Source: Sphingomonas naasensis
Lineage (GTDB): Bacteria; Pseudomonadota; Alphaproteobacteria; Sphingomonadales; Sphingomonadaceae
DNA: 64,000 bases
Assembly (NCBI RefSeq): GCF_004792695.1
Contig: NZ_SRXU01000001.1
Coordinates: 558,001-622,000 of the forward strand
Direction: 5' to 3'
Shown here: in pieces, positions 29,514-39,122 of the stretch
How the letters are laid out: the number at the start of each line of letters is the position of its first letter
Position numbering within the stretch: position 1 is the first letter of the stretch
The notes under the pieces: generated by a model
What the model was told of the DNA's origin: nothing
The model's input: the letters and a program-made list of their open reading frames with translations, nothing else
Database searches by the model: none
Position numbers and translations under genes: made by a program

Positions 29514-30233
29514 ATGATCGACAGGCTTCTGATGAAGCTTCGCGCGCGCGACGAGATCAGCGCGGACGAAGAGGAGGCGTTGCGCGCGGCGGTCGGCGAG
29601 ATCGTCCGCCACCCCGCCGATGTCACGTTCATCCCGGCGGGAAAGCTGCTCCATTCCTCGACGCTGCTGATCGAGGGGCTAATCGCTCGCTACAAGGATC
29701 TGAGCAACGGCGAGCGCCAGATCACCGAACTCCACGTACCCGGCGATTTCGCCGATCTGCACAGCTTCACGCTCAAATTCCTCGATCACAGCATCATGAC
29801 GGTTACGCCCAGCGTCATCGTGCAGGTGCCGCACGAGAAGCTGCAGGCGATCACCGAGAACCACCCGCACCTCGCCCGGGTGCTGTGGTTCATGACCAAT
29901 CTCGACGCGGCGATCCACCGCGAATGGGTGGTCTCGCTCGGCCGGCGCAGCGCGCTCAAGCGCACTGCGCATCTGTTCTGCGAACTGCAGCTGCGCCTCG
30001 GGATCGCCGGCCTCGCGACCGAGCGCGGCTATGCGCTGCCGATCACCCAGACCGTGCTCGCCGAATGCCTCGGCCTCACCTCGGTGCATGTGAACCGCGT
30101 GCTCAAGGAATTGCGCGAGCGCGGGCTCGTCGAGTTCCGCAGCGGCCGCGTGACGATCCTCGACCTTCCCACCCTGCGCAGGCTCGCCGAGTTCGATCCC
30201 GCCTATCTCTATCTCGACAAACGCCCGCGTTAG
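29514..30233 (+). CDS. Crp/Fnr-family transcription regulator
   Basis: 239 residues from ATG 29514, chosen because GGAG lies 9 bases upstream; ATG 29487 lacks a site. The cyclic-nucleotide-binding-like beta barrel is at about 10-130 (VTFIPAGKLLHSS, LHVPGDFADLHSF). The helix-turn-helix is at about 175-215, with TQTVLAECLGLTSVHVNRVLKELRE as recognition region. There are no N-terminal Cys for an iron-sulfur cluster, so it is not a true FNR. Ligand unknown. The stop overlaps the stop of the convergent cyclophilin gene. Confidence 0.9.
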   Translation: MIDRLLMKLRARDEISADEEEALRAAVGEIVRHPADVTFIPAGKLLHSSTLLIEGLIARYKDLSNGERQITELHVPGDFADLHSFTLKFLDHSIMTVTPSVIVQVPHEKLQAITENHPHLARVLWFMTNLDAAIHREWVVSLGRRSALKRTAHLFCELQLRLGIAGLATERGYALPITQTVLAECLGLTSVHVNRVLKELRERGLVEFRSGRVTILDLPTLRRLAEFDPAYLYLDKRPR

Positions 30234-30838
30234 CCGGGCAGCCGGCGCGCGCTGATCACCTTCACCGCGGCTTCGGGAACTTCGCCCTTGAAGCTGCCCT
30301 GCAGCGTTTTGGACGGAGAGGTCGGCGCATCCATGATCTTCACCACCACGTCCATCCCCTCGACCACGCGCGCGAAGGCGGCGTAGCCGAGATTGTCGCC
30401 GGGCTTCGACGGATCGGCGTCGAACGAAGGCTGGTCGCCGACCATGATCGTGAACTCGCCGCGCGCGCTGCCCGGCGCGAGTCGCGGCAGCGACAGCGTG
30501 CCGTCGAGATGCTTGATGCCGGTGACGCTGGTCGGCTCGTGCCTGATCGCGGGGAACATCTTCGCCGGCGCATTCTGCACGCCGAACTGGACGAAGCCGA
30601 ACCGGTCGGCGACCTTCACCGTGCGATAGAAGCTGATGCCATCGAGCCGCTTCGCATCGACATAGCGCAGGAAGTTCTTCGCGCTGATCGGCGCCTTGTC
30701 GAGATAGACTTCGACGACGAAGCGCCCGGCGCTGGTGTCGATCGCGACGCGGGGGTTGGGCGCCGGCGCGGGCGCGGTCTGCGCCATGGCGGGCAACGCG
30801 AACAGTACCAGCAACAGCGTCAGCATCGTGCGGATCAT
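30230..30838 (-). CDS. periplasmic cyclophilin-type peptidyl-prolyl isomerase
   Basis: 202 residues from ATG 30838; GAGGAG lies 6 bases upstream, which favours this start over ATG 30844. A signal peptide (about 1-18, ending AMAQ) is followed by the cyclophilin fold: VAIDTSAGRFVVEVYLDKAPISAKNFLRYV, the FYRTV strand and EFTIMVGDQPSFD in place of the usual FFI motif. It speeds cis-trans proline isomerisation during folding in the periplasm. The active-site Arg of cyclophilin (FHRVI) is preserved as FYRTV. Confidence 0.88.
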   Translation of the reverse strand: MIRTMLTLLLVLFALPAMAQTAPAPAPNPRVAIDTSAGRFVVEVYLDKAPISAKNFLRYVDAKRLDGISFYRTVKVADRFGFVQFGVQNAPAKMFPAIRHEPTSVTGIKHLDGTLSLPRLAPGSARGEFTIMVGDQPSFDADPSKPGDNLGYAAFARVVEGMDVVVKIMDAPTSPSKTLQGSFKGEVPEAAVKVISARRLPG

Positions 30839-30994
30839 CGGCATCTCCTCGGTCGCGTCGATCCTAACCCTATTGCCTGTCCACGCGCCAGTTCGCGTCA
30901 GGTTCGCAGCAAGGAGGGGCGGATTGGACGACAATCAGCGGTGTCGGCGATTGTCCTCCGCCAGGGGGCGTCTTCGCCTGCTCTGGAGGGTTCC

Positions 30995-31840
30995 TTGCTT
31001 CGTCACGTCCTCGCTCTGACCTGTATCGCGCTCGCCGCGCCCGCCGCGGCTCGGGCCGCCGACCCCGTCTGCACGCCCCTCCCAGGCCTCGATCCGTTGA
31101 TCACGGCGGATGTGGCCTATCTCCTGTTCGGCGAATATCACGGCACGGTCGAAATGCCCGGAGTGGTCGCCGACGCCCTGTGCAGCGGCCTCGCCACGCG
31201 CAGGCCCGTCATCCTCGGCATCGAAATGGATCAGGTGAACCAGCCCTCGCTCGACGCATGGCTGGCCAGCGACGGCGGCACCGACGCGCGCGCTGCTTTG
31301 CTCGCCGCGCCGGCCTGGTCCGAGGCCGGCGGCCGCACGACGGAAGCGATTCTCGGCCTGCTCGATTCGGCGCGCCGGCTGGCGCGCGCCGGCCGCGACG
31401 TCACGCTCCTCGCCTTCGATCCGGTATCGATTTCCGGCACTTCGGCCGAACGCGAGGCGGGCATGGCCCGGTTGTTGCGCGTCGCCGTCGAGAGGCGCCC
31501 GAACAGCCTCGCGATCGCGCTGACCGGCGTGGGGCACGCGGGGAAGACACGCTGGACCTCGTACGGGCCGCCTTTCGACGCGTTGGGGGCATTGCTGCCC
31601 GGCGAGAAGGTGCTGACTTTCGCCTTTGTTCGCCCAGGCGGCTCTTATTGGGGTTGCCAGTCGCCGGAGGGCAAACGCGAGGGGTGCAAACCTTATGCGA
31701 TGCCGGTGCGCGAGCCGGTGGCGCCACGCGGCGTTCGGCGCGATTCCACGGCGCGCGAAGGGTTCGACGGCATCTATTCGGCGGGCACCGCCTATACGGC
31801 ATCGGGGCCCGCCAAAGGCGACCGCACGCTTCCAAAGTAG
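30995..31840 (+). CDS. exported Tiki/ChaN-superfamily-like protein, TTG start
   Basis: 281 residues. I chose TTG 30995 because GGAGGG lies 5 bases upstream and it opens directly into a signal peptide (LRHVLALTCIALAAPAAARA). The motif LLFGEYHG at about 40-47 gives the G-E-x-H of the Tiki/TraB/ChaN (EreA-like) clan. A second conserved pattern, IALTGVGHAGK, holds the other His. Two Cys-rich spots (VCTPLP, YWGCQ...GCKPY) may be disulfides. These folds include proteases and haem-binding proteins, so the activity here is not predictable. Confidence 0.65.
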   Translation: MLRHVLALTCIALAAPAAARAADPVCTPLPGLDPLITADVAYLLFGEYHGTVEMPGVVADALCSGLATRRPVILGIEMDQVNQPSLDAWLASDGGTDARAALLAAPAWSEAGGRTTEAILGLLDSARRLARAGRDVTLLAFDPVSISGTSAEREAGMARLLRVAVERRPNSLAIALTGVGHAGKTRWTSYGPPFDALGALLPGEKVLTFAFVRPGGSYWGCQSPEGKREGCKPYAMPVREPVAPRGVRRDSTAREGFDGIYSAGTAYTASGPAKGDRTLPK

Positions 31841-31961
31841 GAATCGCCGTGCCAGCCTCCAACGGCTCTTTGACAGCGTGAAATGTCCTACAGCCGGTGG
31901 GAAATCTTCTTCCAACCCCGCGCAATTGTCGGAAAGCTTTTACGCGACTCTTGCGACTCTA

Positions 31962-32012
31962 GGCCGGAAAAATCCTACAATCCGGCCGCGGAATCGGCGC
32001 GAAAAATCCTAC
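31962..32012. repeat. hairpin and GAAAAATCCTAC direct repeats between convergent genes
   Basis: GGCCGGA (31962-31968) and TCCGGCC (31981-31987) form a 7-base stem whose loop contains AATCCTAC. GAAAAATCCTAC occurs again at 32001-32012, across the gatB stop, and a related TGTCCTAC lies at 31882-31889. The hairpin may end gatB transcription; the role of the repeated octamer is unclear. Confidence 0.4.
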
Positions 32013-33514
32013 CCCGCCAGCGCCTTCTTCAGCAGCTCGTTGACCACCGCAGGATTGGCCTTGCCCGCCATCGCCTTCATCGTCTGGCCGACGAAGAAGC
32101 CGAACAAAGCCTCCTTGCCGCCGCGATACTGTTCGAGCTGGCCGGGGTTCTTCGCCAGCACCTCGGCGATCACCGCCTCGATCGCACCGGTGTCGCTGGT
32201 CTGCTTGAGCCCGCGATCCTCGACGATCTTCGGTGCGCTGTCGCCGGTCTCGAGCATGATCTCGAACACCTGCTTGGCGAGCGGGCCGGAGATCGTCCCG
32301 TCGGCGACCAGCGCCAGCAATTCGGCGCCCTGCACGGGGCTCACCGGGCTCTCGCCGAGATCCTTGCCGAGCTTGTTGAGCGCGCCATAGAGGTCCGAGA
32401 GCAGCCAGTTGGCCGCGGCCCGCGCGACTTCCTGCTCGCCCTTGCCCTGCACGCGTGCGCTCTCGGCGAGCAGCGCCTCGAACCAGCGCGCGGTATCGGC
32501 ATCGGCGGTGAGCACCGCGGCGTTGTACGCGGTCAGCCCCAGCGCCTGCTCGTAGCGGCGGCGCTTGGCGTCGGGCAGTTCGGGCAGGCTGGCGCGGCAT
32601 TCCTCGAGGAACGAATCGTCGAGTTCGAGCGGCAGCAGGTCGGGATCGGGGAAGTAGCGATAATCGTGCGCGTCTTCCTTCGAGCGCATCGAGCGCGTCT
32701 CGCCGCGATCGGGATCGAACAGGCGGGTTTCCTGGACGATCTTGCCGCCGGCCTCCAGCACCTCGACCTGACGGCGCGCCTCGACCTCGACGGTCTGCAT
32801 GACGAAGCGGACCGAATTGACGTTCTTGGTCTCGGTGCGGGTGCCGAACTCGGCGCCGGGCTTGCGCACCGAGACGTTGACGTCGGCGCGCATCGAGCCC
32901 TGGTCCATGTTGCCGTCGCACGAGCCGACATAGCGCAGGATCGCGCGGAGCTTGCTCAGATAGGCGCCGGCTTCCTGCGGCGAGCGCATATCGGGCTTCG
33001 AGACGATCTCCATCAGAGCCACGCCGGCGCGGTTGAGATCGACGTAGCTGCGCGTCGGATGCTGGTCGTGCATCAGCTTGCCGGCGTCCTGCTCGACATG
33101 GATGCGCTCGATTCCGATCGTCTTGGTGAACGCCTCGGGGTCCTTCTCGTCGAGGCTGATCTCGATCTGGCCCTCGCCGACGATCGGGTGGAAGAGCTGG
33201 CTGATCTGATAGCCCTGCGGCAAATCGGCGTAGAAGTAATTCTTCCGGTCGAACCGCGAATATTTATTGATCACCGCGCCGATCGCCATGCCGGTGCGCA
33301 CCGCCTGACGGATGCATTCCCGGTTCGGCGTCGGCAGCATGCCGGGCATCGCCGCGTCGATCAGCGACACCTGACTGTTGGGCTCGGCGCCGAACGCGGT
33401 CGCCGCGCCCGAGAAGAGCTTGGCGTTGGAGGTCACCTGTGCGTGGACCTCGAGGCCGATCACGACCTCCCATTCGCCGGTGTCGCCCTGGATGCGATAT
33501 GCTGCTTCAGTCAT
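32009..33514 (-). CDS. gatB: Asp-tRNA(Asn)/Glu-tRNA(Gln) amidotransferase subunit B
   Basis: 501 residues. It has GatB signatures: [10 protein letters not shown] near the start, the [13 protein letters not shown] region, and [24 protein letters not shown]. The C-terminal YqeY-like tail domain binds tRNA. With GatA and GatC it converts mischarged Glu-tRNA(Gln) and Asp-tRNA(Asn) to the amide forms. Its ATG lies inside the end of a 50-codon ORF that separates it from gatA. Confidence 0.98.
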   Translation of the reverse strand: MTEAAYRIQGDTGEWEVVIGLEVHAQVTSNAKLFSGAATAFGAEPNSQVSLIDAAMPGMLPTPNRECIRQAVRTGMAIGAVINKYSRFDRKNYFYADLPQGYQISQLFHPIVGEGQIEISLDEKDPEAFTKTIGIERIHVEQDAGKLMHDQHPTRSYVDLNRAGVALMEIVSKPDMRSPQEAGAYLSKLRAILRYVGSCDGNMDQGSMRADVNVSVRKPGAEFGTRTETKNVNSVRFVMQTVEVEARRQVEVLEAGGKIVQETRLFDPDRGETRSMRSKEDAHDYRYFPDPDLLPLELDDSFLEECRASLPELPDAKRRRYEQALGLTAYNAAVLTADADTARWFEALLAESARVQGKGEQEVARAAANWLLSDLYGALNKLGKDLGESPVSPVQGAELLALVADGTISGPLAKQVFEIMLETGDSAPKIVEDRGLKQTSDTGAIEAVIAEVLAKNPGQLEQYRGGKEALFGFFVGQTMKAMAGKANPAVVNELLKKALAG

Positions 33515-33659
33515 TGCCTATTTCCTTGGCGCGCTTCGCCTTGCGCCGCTTGGAATAATATCCCCAGCCCAGCCCCATGCAGGCGCCGGCCAGATCAGCG
33601 ACCGCCAACACGAGCGGAAAGATCAATGCTCCCGCTGCGATGACGGCCAGGTCTTCCAC
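33507..33659 (-). CDS. predicted 50-residue membrane microprotein between gatA and gatB
   Basis: GTG 33659 follows the gatA stop (33662-33660) with no gap. The frame ends at TGA 33509-33507, eight bases inside gatB (ATGACTGA). The 50 residues hold one hydrophobic segment (about 4-30, [20 protein letters not shown]) and a basic tail ([15 protein letters not shown]), the positive-inside pattern of a single-pass inner-membrane protein. The position is ideal for translational coupling. The upstream ribosome-binding site is weak (GGTGGTAGGTG). No family is recognised. Confidence 0.55.
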   Translation of the reverse strand: MEDLAVIAAGALIFPLVLAVADLAGACMGLGWGYYSKRRKAKRAKEIGND

Positions 33660-35144
33660 CTACCACCAGCTCTCCGGCCGCGCGGTGAACCCGGCGCGCT
33701 CCTCGATCGCCAGCCCGGCGTTGAGCACGCCCTGCTCGTCGAGCGGCTTGCCGATGATCTGGAGACCCAGCGGCAGCCCAGCCTTGTCGAGCCCGCCCGG
33801 CACCGACATCGCCGGCAGACCCGCGAGGCTGCTCGGCACGGTGAAGACGTCGTTGAGGTACATCGCCAGCGGATCGGCCGATTTCTCGCCCAGCGCGAAC
33901 GCGGCGCTCGGCGCGGTCGGGGTGAGCAGCAGATCGCACTCCATCCACGCATTGTCGAAGTCGCGTGCGATCAGCGTGCGGACCTTCTGCGCCTGGGTGT
34001 AATAGGCATCGTAGAAGCCCGCCGAGAGCACATAGGTCCCGATCAGGATACGACGCTTGACCTCGTCGCCGAAGCCGGCGGCGCGAGTGCTTGCGTACAT
34101 CTCCTGCAGGTTCTGCCCGTCGGCCAGCTCACGCAGCCCGTAACGCACGCCGTCATAGCGCGCGAGATTGGACGAAGCTTCGGCCGGCGCGATGATGTAA
34201 TAGGCCGGCAGCGCATATTTGGTGTGCGGCAGCGACACCTCGACGACCTCGGCCCCGGCGTCCTTCACCCAGTCGATGCCCTGCTGCCAGAGCGCCTCGA
34301 TCTCGGCCGGCATGCCGTCGACGCGATATTCCTTCGGGATGCCGATCTTCTTGCCGCGCAGGCTCGACGAGAGCCCGGCTTCCCATTTCGGCACCGCCAG
34401 CTCGAGCGAGGTCGAATCCTTGGGGTCGAAGCCCGCCATGTTCTCGAGCAGGATCGCGCAATCCTGCACCGAGCGCGCCATCGGCCCGGCCTGATCGAGC
34501 GACGAGGCGAAGGCGACCACGCCCCAGCGCGAGCAGCGGCCATAGGTCGGCTTGATGCCGCTGATACCGACGAACGCCGCGGGCTGGCGGATCGAGCCGC
34601 CGGTGTCGGTGCCGGTCGCACCGGGCACGAGCCGCGCCGCGATCGCCGCCGAGCTGCCGCCCGACGAACCGCCCGGCGCCAACGGGGCATTGTCGCCGCC
34701 GCCGCGCCGCCACGGCGAGATCACGTTGCCGAAATAGCTGGTCTCGTTCGACGAGCCCATCGCGAACTGGTCGAGATTGAGCTTGCCGAGCATCCCCGCG
34801 CCGGCGTCCCACAGGCGCTGCGACACAGTCGATTCATAGACCGGCTTGAAGCCTTCGAGCATATGGCTCGCAGCGGTGGTCTGCACGCCCTTGGTGGCGA
34901 ACAGATCCTTCATGCCGATCGGCACGCCGGCGAGCGGCTTGAGCGTCTCGCCCGCAGCGCGCGCGGCATCGGCGTCCTTGGCCGCGGCGATGGCATGATC
35001 GGGCGTCTCGACGATGAACGCATTGAGCGCCTTGGCCTTGCTCACCTTGACGATGAACGCATCGGCGACTTCGCGCGCCGAGAAGGTCCCTGCGCGAATG
35101 CCGTCGCGCAGCTGCGCGATGCCGAGATCGGTGACGTCGGTCAT
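33660..35144 (-). CDS. gatA: Asp-tRNA(Asn)/Glu-tRNA(Gln) amidotransferase subunit A
   Basis: 494 residues. The amidase signature is complete: Lys in [28 protein letters not shown] and the catalytic Ser in [14 protein letters not shown]. The Ser-cisSer-Lys triad releases ammonia from glutamine. Its ATG overlaps the gatC stop (ATGA), so gatC-gatA are coupled. Confidence 0.98.
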   Translation of the reverse strand: MTDVTDLGIAQLRDGIRAGTFSAREVADAFIVKVSKAKALNAFIVETPDHAIAAAKDADAARAAGETLKPLAGVPIGMKDLFATKGVQTTAASHMLEGFKPVYESTVSQRLWDAGAGMLGKLNLDQFAMGSSNETSYFGNVISPWRRGGGDNAPLAPGGSSGGSSAAIAARLVPGATGTDTGGSIRQPAAFVGISGIKPTYGRCSRWGVVAFASSLDQAGPMARSVQDCAILLENMAGFDPKDSTSLELAVPKWEAGLSSSLRGKKIGIPKEYRVDGMPAEIEALWQQGIDWVKDAGAEVVEVSLPHTKYALPAYYIIAPAEASSNLARYDGVRYGLRELADGQNLQEMYASTRAAGFGDEVKRRILIGTYVLSAGFYDAYYTQAQKVRTLIARDFDNAWMECDLLLTPTAPSAAFALGEKSADPLAMYLNDVFTVPSSLAGLPAMSVPGGLDKAGLPLGLQIIGKPLDEQGVLNAGLAIEERAGFTARPESWW

Positions 35145-35428
35145 TCGACCACCTTCGGCACGGTGAAGAAGCCGTGCTCGCCCTGCGGCGCGTTCTGCAG
35201 CACGGCGTCGCGCTGCTGCCCTTCGGTGATCACGTCGGCGCGCAGGCGCAGCGTGTTGGGGATGACCGCGGTCATCGGATCGACATTCGCGGTGTCGACC
35301 TCGCCCAATTGCTCGATCCAGCCGAGGATGTTGTTGAGCTCTGGCGCGAGGCGCTCGGCATCGGCATCGCTGATCGCGATCCGGGCGAGGCTGGCCACCT
35401 TCTTCACGGTTGCAGTGTCTACGGACAT
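35141..35428 (-). CDS. gatC: Asp-tRNA(Asn)/Glu-tRNA(Gln) amidotransferase subunit C
   Basis: 95 residues from ATG 35428. GatC pattern: [33 protein letters not shown] and the C-terminal [17 protein letters not shown], which wraps GatA and GatB. It leads the gatC-gatA-microprotein-gatB operon. Confidence 0.95.
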   Translation of the reverse strand: MSVDTATVKKVASLARIAISDADAERLAPELNNILGWIEQLGEVDTANVDPMTAVIPNTLRLRADVITEGQQRDAVLQNAPQGEHGFFTVPKVVE

Positions 35429-35476
35429 GGAGGCGCGACTATCAGCCGCGCCCCTGCCCTTCAAGCGGTGGCTGCG

Positions 35477-37252
35477 TTATTCGAACGGATCGCCGACCGG
35501 CACCCCGCCGACATAGGCCTGACGCCGCGGCACCGTGCGGATCTCGACCTTGCCCTCGGCATAGCCGCGCGCCATCGCCGCGAACTCCGGCGCGGTGACC
35601 GCGCGCGACGCCACCAGCCATTTGCCGTCGTTCAGCCGAAAGCGCTGGCCCGGCCGGCAGCCATAGCTGATCGGCGGCGGCGGCGCGGGCTTGCCAGCAG
35701 GTGCCGGCGGCGGCTTCGGCGCCTCGAAGCAATTGTCCTTGAACAGCAGTGCCTCGGTCTCGCCGAGCAGCAGCACGCTGCATTTCTGGACCCCGATGCA
35801 ATCATAGCCTTGCGCGATCGCTTCGGAGAGCCCCTGCGGAAGCGCGCCGCCTTGCGGCAGCACCCGGGTGTTCTTCCCCACTTCGTCGCGTTGCCGGGTC
35901 TCGCGGCTGCTATCCTCGATATCCCAGCGGCCATTTGCCTTCGCCACGTCGTTGGCGCGCGCCTTGATCGTCGCATTGGCCGATCGCTGCAGCCTGGCGA
36001 GCGCGGCGCGGCCGGGGGCACCGAAATCGAACGCCAGCGCACGCCAGTCGAACTGCTCGGGCGTCACCTTGCCCGATTCGAGCCGGGCGACCTGATCGCG
36101 GGTCGAGATCGCATTGAAGCCGACCAGCGGAGTCGCCAGCACCAACGCGACTCCGCAGACGATGAAGGCGAGCATGAGGTTCATCGGCCGCACCCGCGCC
36201 ATCCAGTCGCGCCGGCCCCGCGCCAGCGCCACCAGATAGCCCGCCCCCCACAGGCAGGCGATGCCGACGAACACGATCGCCCAGAGCCGCTCGGGCGTGA
36301 AGCCATATTGGCCGACGCGCAGCCCGGTCGCGATCGCGGCGAGTACCGCCAGCGGCAGCATCACCGCCGCCAGCCCGATCGCGCCAACGCGCAGCGGCGG
36401 CGAGCCCCGCTCCTGCGCGGGCGCGTTACCGATCACCGCATTGGCGAGCACCAGCGCGCCGACCACGCAGAACAGCAGGATCGGCGTGGTCGACTTGGTC
36501 GCCTCCCACAGCGCGTCGAGCCCGGTGAAGGGCAGCGCGAGCACGAACAGCACCAGCCCGATCGCGAGCACCGGCGCCAATACCGCCAGCACCAGCGCGA
36601 CCACGCGCTGGAGCAGCCGCACCACCGCGTCATGCTCGCGCAGCAGCCCGAGCGCCGATCCGAAGGCGAGCCCGATCAGGCCGCGCCAGAACCAGTCTTC
36701 CTGCAGCAGATCCTTGAGGAACGCGATCTTGATCAGGTCGAACAGCATCGCCAGCAGCCACGCCAGCGCAAAGACGATGACGACGAAGACGCAGCAGGCG
36801 CCGAACAGCACGACGTTGGTCCAGGCATGATCGTGCACCACCGGATAGGGGAAGCGCCGCGCGCCCTCGTCGCGCGCGGCCTGGAACAGCGGCGCGGCGA
36901 TCGCCAGCGCGAGCAACAGGCTCACCATCCGCCAGCCCTCGCCGACGCTCCAGTCCTCGGGCGTGCCGTTCCACGCCACGACGAGCGCGCCGACCAGCGC
37001 CAACGCCAACGAGAACAGGATCGATGCCCGCCACCGCCGCCGCTCGAGCGTGAAACCGGTCAAGCCCGCCGCGAGCACCACCGCGGTCAGCGATGCGGCT
37101 TCCAGCGTCGAGAGCCGGGTGTGAAAGCTGCCGAGGATGAAATGCACGAACAGCCCGGCCGCGAGCCCGATCGCGCCGAGGATCAGCGGCCGCGCCGTCC
37201 ATTCCGTATCCGCGCCCGGCTGCGCTTCCGCCCTGGCTTCGTCCGCCTGCAT
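35477..37252 (-). CDS. DUF4153-like multi-pass membrane protein
   Basis: 591 residues from ATG 37252. About eleven or twelve hydrophobic helices fill residues 20-400. A soluble, presumably periplasmic C-terminal domain (about 400-591) follows, with two Cys near CIGVQKCSVLL, another at NCFEAPK and a Pro-rich linker (APKPPPAPAGKPAPPPP). The layout matches the uncharacterised DUF4153 family. There is no catalytic motif. The gene ends 48 bases before gatC on the same strand. Confidence 0.7.
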   Translation of the reverse strand: MQADEARAEAQPGADTEWTARPLILGAIGLAAGLFVHFILGSFHTRLSTLEAASLTAVVLAAGLTGFTLERRRWRASILFSLALALVGALVVAWNGTPEDWSVGEGWRMVSLLLALAIAAPLFQAARDEGARRFPYPVVHDHAWTNVVLFGACCVFVVIVFALAWLLAMLFDLIKIAFLKDLLQEDWFWRGLIGLAFGSALGLLREHDAVVRLLQRVVALVLAVLAPVLAIGLVLFVLALPFTGLDALWEATKSTTPILLFCVVGALVLANAVIGNAPAQERGSPPLRVGAIGLAAVMLPLAVLAAIATGLRVGQYGFTPERLWAIVFVGIACLWGAGYLVALARGRRDWMARVRPMNLMLAFIVCGVALVLATPLVGFNAISTRDQVARLESGKVTPEQFDWRALAFDFGAPGRAALARLQRSANATIKARANDVAKANGRWDIEDSSRETRQRDEVGKNTRVLPQGGALPQGLSEAIAQGYDCIGVQKCSVLLLGETEALLFKDNCFEAPKPPPAPAGKPAPPPPISYGCRPGQRFRLNDGKWLVASRAVTAPEFAAMARGYAEGKVEIRTVPRRQAYVGGVPVGDPFE

Positions 37253-37471
37253 TGCCGAATCTCCGATTTGTAGAAGGGCGGGCCTAGGCGCGCCGGCGCG
37301 GCGCGGCATGATCGAATGCTGAGCTTTTCCTGAGCATCGCCACTCCCCGTTTCGTTTGCGGAACATCCATGGAAGCCGCGGCCGCGTCAACGCGGTTGCA
37401 TCCTTCGCAAGCGTGCGCCACGGGAACGCGATTGCCGCCTCATCGGTTTATGCTGCATCGCACAATGGAGA

Positions 37472-38581
37472 GTGCGTTTGGTCCGGAAATTCCTCTATGC
37501 CGTCGTCGTCCTGATCGTGCTCGCCTTCGCCGCCGCTTTTGCCTACCGCTTCTACGGCGTCCAGCTGATGCGCCAGTTCATGGTGCCGTCGGGCGAGGCC
37601 ACCGCGCTGCCGCCCCCCGCAACCGGCGCCTATGCCCGCGCCGATATGTGGATCGCGCGACCGGACAAGCCCGGCAATCCGGCGCTGTGGACCCCCGCCG
37701 GCTACAAGCCTGCCGCCGATCCGCAAGCCGCGGTCTTCTTCGTCCACCCGACCTCGTTCCTCGACACCAAGACGTGGAACGCCCCGCTCGACAATGCCGA
37801 CGCCAACAACCGCGCGGCCTTGTTCCTGCGCGGTCAGGCGAGCGCGTTCAATTCGACCGGCGCGATCTGGGCGCCGCGCTATCGCCAGGCGACGTTCGGC
37901 GCCTTCCTGACCAGCAAGGCCAGCGCGCAACAGGCGCTCGACTTCGCCTATCGCGACGTCCTCGCCGCCTTCGACCAGTTCGTGACCGAGGCCGGCGACC
38001 GCCCGATCATCCTCGCCGGGCACAGCCAGGGCGCGCTCCACCTCTCGCGCCTGCTCGTCGATCGTGTCGCCGGAACGCCGCTCGCGAAGCGCGTCGTAGC
38101 GGCCTATGTCGTCGGCTGGCCGGTCTCGGTGAGCGCGGATCTGCCGGCGATGGGCCTGCCCGCCTGCGCCGCCCCCGACGCGACCGGCTGCATCCTGTCG
38201 TGGCAGAGCTTCTCCGAGCCCGCCGATCCCGCGCTGATCGTCGACACGTTCGACGCCACCACCGGCTTCACCGGCAAGCCCCGCGCAGGCACGCCGATGG
38301 TCTGCACCAATCCGATCACCGGCAAACCCGATGATTCGGCGCCGGCCAGCGCCAATCTCGGCACGCTGATCCCCGATATGAGCTTCCAGTCGGCGCAGCT
38401 GGTGACCGGGCGGGTTCCGGCGCGCTGCGAAGGGCGCGGCTTCCTGACGATCGGCCGCGAGCCCCCCGAGTTCGGCCAGTACGTCCTGCCCGGCAACAAC
38501 TATCATGTGTTCGACTACAGCCTGTTCTGGGCCAATGTCCGCAAGGATGCCGAGCGCCGGCTCGCGGCGTACAGGCCGTGA
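37472..38581 (+). CDS. DUF3089 family alpha/beta-hydrolase-like protein
   Basis: 369 residues from GTG 37472; TTG 37478 is equally possible because GGAG is only 1 base before the GTG but 7 before the TTG. An N-terminal hydrophobic anchor (about 7-27) is followed by the DUF3089 pattern, with [18 protein letters not shown] and the nucleophile elbow GHSQGALH (Ser in the middle). It is a likely periplasmic or membrane-bound esterase; the substrate is unknown. Its TGA overlaps the ruvX GTG (GTGA). Confidence 0.83.
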   Translation: MRLVRKFLYAVVVLIVLAFAAAFAYRFYGVQLMRQFMVPSGEATALPPPATGAYARADMWIARPDKPGNPALWTPAGYKPAADPQAAVFFVHPTSFLDTKTWNAPLDNADANNRAALFLRGQASAFNSTGAIWAPRYRQATFGAFLTSKASAQQALDFAYRDVLAAFDQFVTEAGDRPIILAGHSQGALHLSRLLVDRVAGTPLAKRVVAAYVVGWPVSVSADLPAMGLPACAAPDATGCILSWQSFSEPADPALIVDTFDATTGFTGKPRAGTPMVCTNPITGKPDDSAPASANLGTLIPDMSFQSAQLVTGRVPARCEGRGFLTIGREPPEFGQYVLPGNNYHVFDYSLFWANVRKDAERRLAAYRP

Positions 38582-39039
38582 TCACCACCGCCCCCGCCGA
38601 TTTCCGCGCCGCGCTTCCCGCCGGCGGGCGGCTGATCGGGCTCGATGTCGGCACCAAGACGATCGGCACCGCGCTGTGCGACGCGGGCTGGAGCTTCGCC
38701 AGCCCCGCCTCGCTGATCCGGCGCAGCAAGTTCACCAGGGACAAGGCCGCGCTGGCCGAGCTGATCGCGAAGCAGCAGGTGAAGGGCCTCGTGATCGGCC
38801 TGCCGCTCAACCTCGACGGCACCGACAGTCCGCGCACCCAATCGACTCGCGCCTTCGCGCGCAACTGCGACGATATGGGCTTCCCGATATTGCTGTGGGA
38901 CGAGCGCTGGTCGACGGTTGCGGTCGAGCGCACGTTGATAGAACAGGACTTCAGCCGCGCCCGCCGCGCCGAGATGATCGACAATATGGCCGCCGCGCAC
39001 ATCCTGCAGGCAGCGATCGACGCGCTGGTCAACGTCTGA
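38578..39039 (+). CDS. ruvX: putative pre-16S rRNA nuclease / Holliday-junction resolvase-like YqgF
   Basis: 153 residues from GTG 38578. The RNase H-like fold starts with [17 protein letters not shown], whose Asp is the first catalytic residue. [12 protein letters not shown] and [20 protein letters not shown] follow. YqgF/RuvX processes the 5' end of 16S rRNA. Start overlaps the upstream stop. Confidence 0.93.
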   Translation: MITTAPADFRAALPAGGRLIGLDVGTKTIGTALCDAGWSFASPASLIRRSKFTRDKAALAELIAKQQVKGLVIGLPLNLDGTDSPRTQSTRAFARNCDDMGFPILLWDERWSTVAVERTLIEQDFSRARRAEMIDNMAAAHILQAAIDALVNV

Positions 39040-39122
39040 GCCAGGCACGGATCATTCGGTCCATTTCGTCCGCTCGCCAAATCCGGTAGGATATCCGGCT
39101 GCATCTGCGGGGATTTTGGCCG

